Source: Cedecea lapagei
GTDB taxonomy: Bacteria; Pseudomonadota; Gammaproteobacteria; Enterobacterales; Enterobacteriaceae
Assembly (NCBI RefSeq): GCF_900635955.1
Contig: NZ_LR134201.1
Coordinates: 1-64,000 of the forward strand
DNA length: 64,000 nt
Direction: 5' to 3'
The notes under the pieces are model-generated. The model saw only the letters and a list, made by a program, of their open reading frames with translations, searched no databases and had not been told where the DNA came from. Positions 25,634 through 33,283 of this stretch are shown here, piece by piece; within the stretch, counting starts at the first letter, position 1; the number at the start of each line of letters is the position of its first letter. The position numbers and the translations under genes were made by a program.

Positions 25634-26413
25634 ATGACTGACTTTTTGACGCTGAAAGGCAAGAGAGCGCTGGTGACGTCCGGCACCAAAGGCGCAGGCG
25701 CGGCGACCGTGGCGCTGTTCCGTGAGCTGGGCGCTCAGGTGATGACCGTGGCCCGCCATCAACCTGAAGGGATTAACGACGAGGCGTTTGTCGCGGCGGA
25801 TCTCTGCACGCTGGAAGGTTGTGAAAAACTGGTTAATGCGGTGCAGGAACGGCTTGGTGGCGTGGATATTATCGTGCATATGCTCGGTGGCTCCTCGGCG
25901 CCGGCCGGAGGCTATGCGGCGCTTGAGGAAGAGCACTGGCAACAGGAGCTTGCGCTAAACCTGCTGCCGGCGGTGCGTCTCGATCGTGCTTTGCTGCCGG
26001 GTATGACGGCTCGCGGTAACGGCGTGATTATCCACGTTTCCTCTATCCAGCGTATTTTGCCGCTGCCGGAGGCGACCACCGCTTATGCTGCCGCTAAAGC
26101 GGCGCTTTCTGCCTACAGCAAAAGCCTGTCAAAAGAGGTTGCGCCGAAGGGCGTTCGCGTTCTGCGCGTCGCGCCGGGCTGGATTGAAACTGAGGCTTCC
26201 GTGCGTTTTGCCGAGCGCCTGGCCTCAGAGGCCGGTACCGATTATGAAGGCGGCAAAAAAATCATCATGGATTCACTGGGCGGGATCCCGCTTGGACGCC
26301 CGGCAAAACCGGAAGAGGTGGCAAACCTGATAGCCTTCCTCGCTTCAGAGCGAGCTGCCGCAATTACCGGCACGGAGTACATTATTGACGGCGGAACGGT
26401 GCCGACCGTCTAG
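25634..26413 (+). CDS. Short-chain dehydrogenase/reductase (SDR)
   Basis: A 259-residue NAD(P)-dependent oxidoreductase. The dinucleotide loop is LVTSGTKGAGAAT (T-x-G-x3-G-x-G type, residues about 13-22), the catalytic Ser is in IIHVSSIQR, and the Tyr-x3-Lys is TAYAAAKAAL. C-terminal ITGTEYIIDGGTVPTV is typical of classical SDRs. The ATG at 25634 follows GGAGAACTTAAG; the frame upstream overlaps the LysR gene. Probably regulated by the divergent LysR protein. Substrate unknown. Confidence 0.93.
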   Translation: MTDFLTLKGKRALVTSGTKGAGAATVALFRELGAQVMTVARHQPEGINDEAFVAADLCTLEGCEKLVNAVQERLGGVDIIVHMLGGSSAPAGGYAALEEEHWQQELALNLLPAVRLDRALLPGMTARGNGVIIHVSSIQRILPLPEATTAYAAAKAALSAYSKSLSKEVAPKGVRVLRVAPGWIETEASVRFAERLASEAGTDYEGGKKIIMDSLGGIPLGRPAKPEEVANLIAFLASERAAAITGTEYIIDGGTVPTV

Positions 26414-26688
26414 AAATGCACCGGCTGGCCGAGGCCATCACCGCTGTCCGTGCTGTTATCTCTGCGCCCTCTGGCTTCCAGCTGGTCGGCGCGGATCCTG
26501 TCGCGGATATCCTGCCGCTGTTCCGGGGTGAGGTAGCGGCTGTTGTAGTAAGGGTCGGGCCACGGCGAGCGCATAAAGCTGTCGTCCAGACGCTGCCTGT
26601 CCTGGCGGTCAACGCCTGAGTTGTCCAGCGACGAGCAGGCGGCGAGCAGCAGCGGCGCCAGCAGAACAAGTGCATATTTAGTAGCCAT
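26410..26688 (-). CDS. Small predicted lipoprotein
   Basis: A 92-residue lipoprotein of no family I can name. The signal peptide MATKYALVLLAPLLLAAC has the lipobox LAAC (Cys18), followed by SSLDNSG, predicting outer-membrane sorting. The mature part is hydrophilic with arginine/aspartate repeats (TPEQRQDIRDRIRADQLEARG). AGGAAG precedes the ATG at 26688; an upstream in-frame ATG would bury the lipobox. Its stop codon overlaps the convergent SDR stop. Confidence 0.8.
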   Translation of the reverse strand: MATKYALVLLAPLLLAACSSLDNSGVDRQDRQRLDDSFMRSPWPDPYYNSRYLTPEQRQDIRDRIRADQLEARGRRDNSTDSGDGLGQPVHF

Positions 26689-26953
26689 TTTTCTTCCTGA
26701 ATCGGCAAGCAATGAAGGTGAGGCAGTATCGCGCATCGCTATATTGATGTGTTTTATCTGTCGCCAATATTGAGCAGCTTATCACGAAATAGTGAGCCGC
26801 TCAGAATGCCGTCAACGCCCTGGCTTTTAGCTAAAGAGCACGTTTCTGGCAGTTCAGGAAACGTTTGAACACACTCTTTAACCTCCGGGATTGATTTGGC
26901 GGTTACTCTTGATCCAGAGCCTCTCTTAACCTGACCTGAACCCTGGAGCAAGC

Positions 26954-27565
26954 ATGATCAAGCCTCGTTTGTTTTTCCCGGCCTTAAGCCTTCTGCTGCT
27001 GAGCGTTGGCGCCGCGGCGGCAGACAATGTCATTACCCCGGTGCGCGGCACTATTGATGCGGTGAATGATTCTTCGCTGCAAATCACCACCCGGCAAGGG
27101 GAAAAGCTCTCCGTTGGCCTGACGGATAAAACCCGAATCAACGGCGTGAGCGAAGCGAAGATGAGCGACATCAAGCCCGACAGCTTTATCGGCACCGCCG
27201 CCGTGCCGCAGGCGAACGGCACGCTGAAGGCGCTGGAGGTCCACGTTTTTGCGCCGAGCCTGCGCGGTTCCGGGGAAGGGTTCAATCCGTTTGAGTCCGC
27301 CAACGGGCAGGTTAACACCATGACCAACGGCACGGTCGGTACCCTGGTGAACAGTCACGGGCGTACGATGACGGTGAAATTCCACGGCCAGCAGAAAACC
27401 GTGCAGGTACCGGACGACGTGCCTGTGGTGCTGATCAGCCCCGCCGACAAATCCGTGCTGAAGCCTGGCGCGAAAGTGGTGCTGTTTGCCACCAAAGACG
27501 ATAAAGGCCAGGCCGTCGCGCGCGGGATCTCCGCCGGGGTTAACGGGCTGACGCCGCCGATGTAA
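26954..27565 (+). CDS. Predicted periplasmic protein with two small beta-domain repeats (DUF5666-like)
   Basis: A 203-residue exported protein of unknown function. The signal peptide is MIKPRLFFPALSLLLLSVGA, cleaved near AAA-DN (residue 23). The mature part has two related beta-rich blocks: VRGTIDAVNDSSLQITTRQG and GTVGTLVNSHGRTMTVKFHG, each followed by a segment rich in valine and proline, as in OB-like DUF5666 domains. GGAGC precedes the ATG. It stands alone and has its own terminator. Confidence 0.75.
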   Translation: MIKPRLFFPALSLLLLSVGAAAADNVITPVRGTIDAVNDSSLQITTRQGEKLSVGLTDKTRINGVSEAKMSDIKPDSFIGTAAVPQANGTLKALEVHVFAPSLRGSGEGFNPFESANGQVNTMTNGTVGTLVNSHGRTMTVKFHGQQKTVQVPDDVPVVLISPADKSVLKPGAKVVLFATKDDKGQAVARGISAGVNGLTPPM

Positions 27566-27666
27566 CGGCTTCGGCATATCCCACTTCTGCGGAGACTTGC
27601 CGGGAACGGCATCTGTTCTGGGCTGTAGGGGGGCGCGAGTGAACGTTAAGGGCATCCCATTAAGTG

Positions 27667-27691
27667 GGGCGGGAGCTTTCCCGCCCTTTCC
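27667..27691 (+). terminator. Rho-independent terminator
   Basis: GGGCGGGA/TCCCGCCC with a GCTT loop and then TTTCCCTTT, after the periplasmic-protein gene and just before the convergent PfpI-type gene. Confidence 0.75.
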
Positions 27692-27693
27692 CT

Positions 27694-28599
27694 TTACGCT
27701 TTTTGCGCCGTCGTTTTGTTCAGCCTGGAGACAAAAGCCTCAGCAAAGGCATCTGATGAGAAGGGCTGTTGGCCGCTGATAAGCTCGCGGTCCTCCACGA
27801 TGTTCACCGCCCACAGGGCCTTGCGATCGACCTGCGCGCCAGCCTGAGCCAGCCCATCAGCCACATAATACGGAACATAGCCGCCTAGCTGGCTTTTGGC
27901 CCCCTCGGTGGCGCTCTCTTCAGAGCGTGAAAAGACCGTCAGGTGATAACCCTGATAAGGCCACGCTTTGGCAAGGGCGTTGGCCTCTTCAAGCTTGTTC
28001 TCCTTCATGGCTTTTGTGAACGCCACTGGGTCGGGCAGAGTTGATAGCAACGCTGCCGGGCCATGGCAAATGATCCCGGTAGGTTTACCAGCCTTGTGAA
28101 AGGCGATGAGTATTTTGCCAAGATCCTTATCTGTAGCCAGGTCCTGCACCGGCGACCAACCGCCCGGGATCATGACGCCCACATACTCACCCGTACCGCC
28201 TTTGAGAATGTTTTTGAAGGTTTGGGGATGTTTAAGTGCGGACACGTTATCCAGGTATTTCACCGCCGCGCTTCGTTTCTCGTCGCTGCCACCATAGAAC
28301 ATTTTATTATTCGATGCGGCATCAAAGGTCACCGCATTTCCCTGGGGATTCGCAAATACCGGGGTATAGCCCGCATCAATCAGTTTATGCAGCGGCGCTT
28401 CGAGTTCATCAATGTAGTACCCCACCGGGTAAGTTTTTCCGTCGCGCAGCGTCAGATTTTGAGCGCTCGACAGCACCACCAGGACTTTGCCGCGTTCTGC
28501 TGCATGCGCGGCACCTATTGATGCCAGCGATGCCAGAAGAACGGTTGACGCAATAGCCTTGCGGCTCATATGAATTTTTGCTGATTTCAGGTTTGTCAT
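27694..28599 (-). CDS. Exported DJ-1/PfpI (class I glutamine amidotransferase-like) protein
   Basis: A 301-residue member of the DJ-1/PfpI superfamily, close in layout to Hsp31-type proteins. The nucleophile elbow is GIICHGPAALL, with Cys near residue 178. The N terminus MTNLKSAKIHMSRKAIAST plus a hydrophobic stretch ending GAAHAAERG looks like a signal peptide, so the protein may act in the periplasm as a chaperone, deglycase or peptidase (inference). VGYYIDELEAPLHKL and VMIPGGW are family blocks. It lies downstream of, and in the same direction as, a GlxA-type regulator. Confidence 0.88.
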   Translation of the reverse strand: MTNLKSAKIHMSRKAIASTVLLASLASIGAAHAAERGKVLVVLSSAQNLTLRDGKTYPVGYYIDELEAPLHKLIDAGYTPVFANPQGNAVTFDAASNNKMFYGGSDEKRSAAVKYLDNVSALKHPQTFKNILKGGTGEYVGVMIPGGWSPVQDLATDKDLGKILIAFHKAGKPTGIICHGPAALLSTLPDPVAFTKAMKENKLEEANALAKAWPYQGYHLTVFSRSEESATEGAKSQLGGYVPYYVADGLAQAGAQVDRKALWAVNIVEDRELISGQQPFSSDAFAEAFVSRLNKTTAQKA

Positions 28600-28724
28600 A
28601 GCTTTTCTCCGCCGAGCCTCAAAAGGAAATAGCGTGCAGCCCGGTGCGGGCTGCCTCGTGCAGGAGAGAAGATAAAGCCAACGGAGAATGGCTGAAATGA
28701 CGTATAAACTACGTTTTCAGGACA

Positions 28725-29672
28725 TTATCTCACCGGGAGCTGGCGGGCATTGCGGCGGATGGTTTGAGGGGGTAAACCGAAGTGTCTTAAAAAAGCTTCA
28801 CGCATGCGGCGACGGTCCACAAAGCCCGTCTGACTGGCAATTTGTTCGATAGTGTGCCGGCCTTGCTCCATCATAAATCGTGCTGCTTCGAGCCTCAGAT
28901 TTTCCACCGCCTGGGCGGGCGACTGCCCGGTTTCCGCTTTAAAAGCCCGGCTAAACTGTCGTGGGCTGAGATGCGCGATATCGGCAAGTTCTTCGACGCT
29001 GAGGGTGGAAGCCAGGTTTTGCCGTGCATAGGTCAGCACGGTCTGAATGCGGTCAGACTTGGACTCCAGCTCAAGCAGGGTGGAGTGCTGGGACTGCCCG
29101 CCTGCACGTCGATGGTAAACCACCAGAGCCTGAGCGACGCGGTGTGCCGGCTCTTCCCCCAGGTCACGTTCCACCATGGCTAAACCCAGATCGATACCTG
29201 CAGTCATCCCGGCGGAGGTCCAGATATTGCCATTGATGGTGTAAATGCGGTCTTCATCAACCTCGATTTTGGGAAAATCAGCCTGAAGCTGGCGCGAATA
29301 AAGCCAGTGCGTCGTCGCGCGTTTATGTTCCAACAGGCCGGCCTGAGCGAGGGCAAAAGCCCCTGAACAGATGGAGGCGACACGGCGGGAAACCCGGGCA
29401 TTGGCCTGAATAAAATCGAGCACCGTTTGCGGCGTGCCGTTCAGCACTCGATCGCCGCCAGCGACAATAAGCGTGTCCAGATGGCGGCTATCAAAAGCCT
29501 CCGACAGCACCGAGAAGCCGGCCGAAGAGACGATTACGCCCCCTTTCTCTGAAAGCACGTGGGTCTGGTAGAACGGCTCGCCATTCACCTTGTTGGCAAC
29601 TTCAAACACCGACAGGGAGGCAAGCGCCATTGACTGGAAATGGTCCGTAATAACAAAGCCGATGGTATGCAT
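28725..29672 (-). CDS. GlxA-type regulator: DJ-1/PfpI-like sensor plus AraC HTH
   Basis: A 315-residue transcription factor. An N-terminal DJ-1/PfpI-like domain (about 1-190; SICSGAFALAQAGLL is the elbow, LIVAGG an earlier strand) is fused to two AraC-type HTH motifs (STLSVEELADIAHLSPRQFS and TIEQIASQTGFVDRRRMREAF). Such proteins act as one-component activators. It lies 125 bases upstream of the exported DJ-1/PfpI gene on the same strand and may control it. Confidence 0.93.
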   Translation of the reverse strand: MHTIGFVITDHFQSMALASLSVFEVANKVNGEPFYQTHVLSEKGGVIVSSAGFSVLSEAFDSRHLDTLIVAGGDRVLNGTPQTVLDFIQANARVSRRVASICSGAFALAQAGLLEHKRATTHWLYSRQLQADFPKIEVDEDRIYTINGNIWTSAGMTAGIDLGLAMVERDLGEEPAHRVAQALVVYHRRAGGQSQHSTLLELESKSDRIQTVLTYARQNLASTLSVEELADIAHLSPRQFSRAFKAETGQSPAQAVENLRLEAARFMMEQGRHTIEQIASQTGFVDRRRMREAFLRHFGLPPQTIRRNARQLPVR

Positions 29673-29864
29673 GGTGTTCCAGACGAAGCGAAAATTTCTT
29701 GCACTATAGGGCGGATTTTAACTTTCGACAATGGAGGTGCCGTTGCGGCGGTGATGCCGGATTTGGTTTGATTTTATATCTTAAACAGGGGTAGCAACGA
29801 TGCGTCTGACGTTGTTTCCAAAAGGCGATATTCGTCCCTGGCCGATGAATCTGAACCGTATTTT

Positions 29865-29900
29865 CCCCCTCTCCCTTCTAGGGAGAGGGCAGGGTGAGGG
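29865..29900. repeat. REP-like palindromic repeat
   Basis: CCCTCTCCC, five bases, then GGGAGAGGG, followed by CAGGGTGAGGG. It is the same unit as near 50.1 and 58.2 kb and marks the edge of the accessory region. No gene is seen in 29673-29901. Confidence 0.8.
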
Positions 29901-29901
29901 T

Positions 29902-30432
29902 CTAGTGAAGATTATTTCTGGTAGGGCTATCGATCATTGCCAGACCTGAATCTGTTCGCACAAAGCGGGGCGCTTTTAAATCCTCTGCCAGCGCATTAAC
30001 CATCTCGAATAACAGACCGGTAATTGTTTGCTGTTGTTCTGCGGATTCATGCTGATTCAGCAGCACGAGCGTCAGGGCGCTGCAATATTCCCGCATCAGG
30101 TCTGACTCTGCGGTAAGGCAACGAGCATGATCCTCGCTATCACTCTTTTCTGCGGTTAGGTATTCAATCAGATGTTCCGGCAGCGGTTTATCCAGAACGA
30201 CTTTCAACACTTCCAGCCCGGCATAGAGGCGGCCACACAGCGCCATGCGTTCTGCAATATCGTTATTTTCAATCAGGGCGTCGGTGTATCGCTCGCAAAT
30301 ATCCAGCACTTGAAAGAGATCGTTCGAGGTACCGAGCGGCGTTTTTAAGAGCCTCGAGATCTCAGATTGGGTAACTGGTTGAAAGCCCAGGTTTTGGGGA
30401 TTAGTGGGTGTGGTACTATCGTGGTTAGCCAT
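29902..30432 (-). CDS. Hypothetical protein, divergent from an RHH protein
   Basis: A 176-residue cytoplasmic protein I cannot assign. The start at 30432 (MANHDSTTPTNPQNLGFQPV) is chosen because AAAGGAGTTAACGCC precedes it; the frame upstream would consume the promoter region. It is mostly helical (LFQVLDICERYTDALIENND, LCGRLYAGLEVLKVVLDKPL) with no catalytic motif visible. It is divergent from a ribbon-helix-helix protein, with a palindrome between them, so the pair is probably co-regulated. Base composition is less GC-rich than the core genome. Confidence 0.7.
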   Translation of the reverse strand: MANHDSTTPTNPQNLGFQPVTQSEISRLLKTPLGTSNDLFQVLDICERYTDALIENNDIAERMALCGRLYAGLEVLKVVLDKPLPEHLIEYLTAEKSDSEDHARCLTAESDLMREYCSALTLVLLNQHESAEQQQTITGLLFEMVNALAEDLKAPRFVRTDSGLAMIDSPTRNNLH

Positions 30433-30509
30433 GGCGTTAACTCCTTTAACGTGGTGGTTAGCCCTCGTCTGGTACTGCGAATACCTTTCGGGGGCGCTTC
30501 TTTGTTTTA

Positions 30510-30528
30510 ACACTCTATGATAGGGTGT
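30510..30528. promoter_or_regulatory. 19-bp palindrome between divergent genes
   Basis: ACACTCTAT-G-ATAGGGTGT, symmetrical with one mismatch, lies between the hypothetical gene and the RHH gene. It is the natural operator candidate for the RHH protein. Confidence 0.6.
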
Positions 30529-30558
30529 CACCTGACAACTCAACAATAAAACTGAGGT

Positions 30559-30762
30559 ATGGACATGTCAACAGTGAAAAGGGATGTAAGACCGCCAAAG
30601 TCAGGCAAATCTCCAGCATTTCAGATGCGCATCACACCAGAACTGAAAGCTCAATTTGAAGTTGCAGCGAAAGACGCTGGCATGAGCCTTGGGAATTGGT
30701 TGAAGGAGTTAGGGCGGAAGGAATTGGAGCGGTTGGGAAACTGTGAGTATTTATCATCATGA
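30559..30762 (+). CDS. Ribbon-helix-helix (Arc/HicB-like) DNA-binding protein
   Basis: A 67-residue protein (or 65 from the second ATG, two codons later). FQMRITPELKAQFEVAAKDA followed by GMSLGNWLKELGRKEL is a ribbon-helix-helix fold: a short beta strand and two helices. Such proteins are usually antitoxins or autorepressors. No toxin gene adjoins on the same strand. It may be the regulator of the divergent 29902-30432 gene. Confidence 0.75.
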   Translation: MDMSTVKRDVRPPKSGKSPAFQMRITPELKAQFEVAAKDAGMSLGNWLKELGRKELERLGNCEYLSS

Positions 30763-30839
30763 TTCATCTAATTAACATCTAAAGTAATTATTTCTTACAG
30801 CAACAAGATATTATATCTAGTTGCCATAAGAATAATTCA

Positions 30840-32828
30840 TCAGCCTACTTTAATAAAACCTCTTTTTCTCCATCTCGCAACAACATAATCTTCAAATATT
30901 AAATTGGATTCGAAATCTATATTGTCGACATGATCTGATATTATAATTTGTGGTTTATAGCCTGTTTTAACTTTTGTCTCTTCGCAAAAATTAATAAGCT
31001 CTTTAAAGAATGTCTTTACCGCATCCATATCGTGGTTTAAATGTTTGTCTTTTCTAAAAGATAATTTTTCAGGATGGAAAGTATCTTTTGAGTCATCAAT
31101 ACTAGGAAAATAAACTTGGCTTGGTTGGTCTAAGAATAATATAGGTGGAATTTTACACGTATCTATTAATTCACAAAAAAGCCTTTGCAGACCTACAAAT
31201 AATGAAAGGTGACAGTATAACCAATTAGCACCGCTTCCCATAGATCTTAAATATACTCTTTTCTCATCATTTTTTTCATGCCACAGATCAAATGAATTAA
31301 ATGAAAATCTGAGATTGATTGGTTTATAATGAGGTTCAAAATCCAAATTCTTACCAAACTCGTTCATGAAATTGCATAAAATATTTTCGGCTTCATGCAT
31401 TTTATGATCAACATTAAAACTTTTTAAACGGTTGTTAATTTTTACGAGTTTTTTTTCTAATATCCCTTTCTCTTCTTGTAATAAGTTTTTTTCATTTTTA
31501 ATTAGTTTTTCAATATATAATATAATTCTGAATTTTGATTCATTTACTAAACCAATAAGACTTTGATTACCAATTCGTAATAATTTTGTTTCAGAGTTGA
31601 TATTGTTAATTTCAGCATCAAAAGATTTTAAATCAACATTAATTTTTGCTATTTTGACCGCTAAGTTTCGATCATATTCGTCGAATGACTCTCGGGTATA
31701 TGGTGTACTTGAGAGTTCGGAGTTGAGCCATTCTACTGCTTTATGAAATTGATTGACATGATCAGCTATTTTTTGATGTTGTTGATTGCAAAACGGGCAA
31801 TGCGATATTTGAACTTCGATTTTTTCAGGTGTATTTATCCTTTCAATTTTTTCTGAATAATCGTCAATATTTAATATGCCACTTTGGATTAAAACTCTTT
31901 CCCTTTCTAACTCTCTTTTTTGTATATAAAGATCGGAACGTTTTTTTTCTAATTCATTTAATGTTTCATATAAGCTAGTCTTTTCGGCATTTATTAAAAT
32001 ATCTCTACGGCGTATTTCATTAAGATAAATTTCTGGTGATTTTATAATTTCTTCTGCAGTAATATTTATTAATTTATTTCCAGACAGAGTTGAATAGGTA
32101 CCTAACAAGTAATTAAGTTCGGATTTTTTCCGCTCATTATCTTCGTTCTTTTTGGGCAAAATTATATTTATTTTTTTTAATTTTGCTTCTATTTCATATT
32201 GTTCTTGTTTTAAAATAAAGAATTCTTGCTTTGCAAAACCTAAAAATATAGGAAGATGTTCAATTGCTTGATCTCTTTTTTCTTTCTCATCGAAACGGTA
32301 AAATAGAGCGTGCTTATTTGCAATTAAGTTTTGATGTTGTAATATAAAAGACATAAAGCTTCTTACAGAAGGTGTGGCTTTTTTTCTATTTTGATAATAA
32401 TTTAACGGTTCTTCATCAACGGATGTTAATGTCACATTAAAGTACCGCCCTAACTCTTTTTTAAAATCTTTAAGAGGTAGCATGGTGTGCTTTTCAAAAT
32501 AACTAGTATTAGTAATTAGATTGCCAGCACTATCATAAATTATGTTTGACTCAATTATGTACGCATAGTTAGAATCATATTTTCTACCTAAGATAAGATA
32601 TGTTCCAACAATTCTAAGAATTGTGAAATAAATATCTGAATTCTCGGTGATAACCCCTTCAGGCAAACTATCATCAGTTGAACCAAAGCAATAATCGAAT
32701 ATTTCTAATATTGCACTTTTCCCTGTTGAAGATTTTCCTGTTATAATATTTACACCTTGATTAAATTTTACAGAATGAGAGTTGCCTTTTTTATCACATA
32801 CTCCAATGTGTTTGATAAAGCATTTCAT
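30840..32828 (-). CDS. ABC-3C system ATPase: SMC/Rad50-like DUF3732 protein
   Basis: A 662-residue SMC/RecN-like ATPase of the DUF3732 type, the ATPase of ABC-three-component conflict systems. Walker A GKSSTGKS is at residues 31-38 after FNQGVNIIT; the signature-like SMGSGANWLYCH and Walker B PPILFLDQPSQVYFP lie near residues 525-575, followed by the switch-region ISDHVDN. The middle is charged coiled coil with an apical HCPFCNQQH (Cys about 343 and 346), like a zinc hook. The gene is very AT-rich, unlike its chromosomal neighbours, and its start overlaps the middle gene by four bases. It probably senses DNA or an invader and activates the partner nuclease-like protein (inference). Confidence 0.88.
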   Translation of the reverse strand: MKCFIKHIGVCDKKGNSHSVKFNQGVNIITGKSSTGKSAILEIFDYCFGSTDDSLPEGVITENSDIYFTILRIVGTYLILGRKYDSNYAYIIESNIIYDSAGNLITNTSYFEKHTMLPLKDFKKELGRYFNVTLTSVDEEPLNYYQNRKKATPSVRSFMSFILQHQNLIANKHALFYRFDEKEKRDQAIEHLPIFLGFAKQEFFILKQEQYEIEAKLKKINIILPKKNEDNERKKSELNYLLGTYSTLSGNKLINITAEEIIKSPEIYLNEIRRRDILINAEKTSLYETLNELEKKRSDLYIQKRELERERVLIQSGILNIDDYSEKIERINTPEKIEVQISHCPFCNQQHQKIADHVNQFHKAVEWLNSELSSTPYTRESFDEYDRNLAVKIAKINVDLKSFDAEINNINSETKLLRIGNQSLIGLVNESKFRIILYIEKLIKNEKNLLQEEKGILEKKLVKINNRLKSFNVDHKMHEAENILCNFMNEFGKNLDFEPHYKPINLRFSFNSFDLWHEKNDEKRVYLRSMGSGANWLYCHLSLFVGLQRLFCELIDTCKIPPILFLDQPSQVYFPSIDDSKDTFHPEKLSFRKDKHLNHDMDAVKTFFKELINFCEETKVKTGYKPQIIISDHVDNIDFESNLIFEDYVVARWRKRGFIKVG

Positions 32829-33283
32829 ATATTTTTAATTCCAAGTTGTTTATACACGGTCAAAATATCTGTATTGCATAATATTTTCACCATACTTAAT
32901 ATTTCTTTATTTTGTTTTTTTTTATTAAAAAAGTCTATCTTATGTTGTGTAAGAACGACTGAAAGATGCTCATTAATGATAATGTCTTCGTTATCAATTG
33001 ACATTTGTAAACATTGATTGGTTAAATCTTTCATGCTATTAACTTTACTTTGTAACCCAACTAATCTTTTTTTATTATTGGTATAAGTTAACAAGGAACT
33101 CGTACTTTTGGCATTCCGCAAGAAAGAAATCGCATCTGGCGTGAAATGCAATGGTAGAATTAAATATGCCAACAATATGTTTTTATTAGTCTTTGGGGCG
33201 ATTGAATAAAATTCAATTATATGTTCTTTAAGAGTAATGGGGCTGAAATATAACGTTGATAAATGTGTAATAGCAGTGCTCAT
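32825..33283 (-). CDS. ABC-3C system middle component
   Basis: A 152-residue protein of the small middle-component type that links ATPase and effector in ABC-three-component systems. Features are NILLAYLILPLHFTPDAISF, a predicted helical/beta core, and a lysine-rich C-terminal half (HKIDFFNKKKQNKEILSMVK) ending with a helix NTDILTVYKQLGI. It has no catalytic motif. It overlaps the genes on both sides by four bases (ATGA), implying stoichiometric, coupled synthesis. The assignment relies on size, position and the partner families; by sequence alone it is weak. Confidence 0.72.
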   Translation of the reverse strand: MSTAITHLSTLYFSPITLKEHIIEFYSIAPKTNKNILLAYLILPLHFTPDAISFLRNAKSTSSLLTYTNNKKRLVGLQSKVNSMKDLTNQCLQMSIDNEDIIINEHLSVVLTQHKIDFFNKKKQNKEILSMVKILCNTDILTVYKQLGIKNI

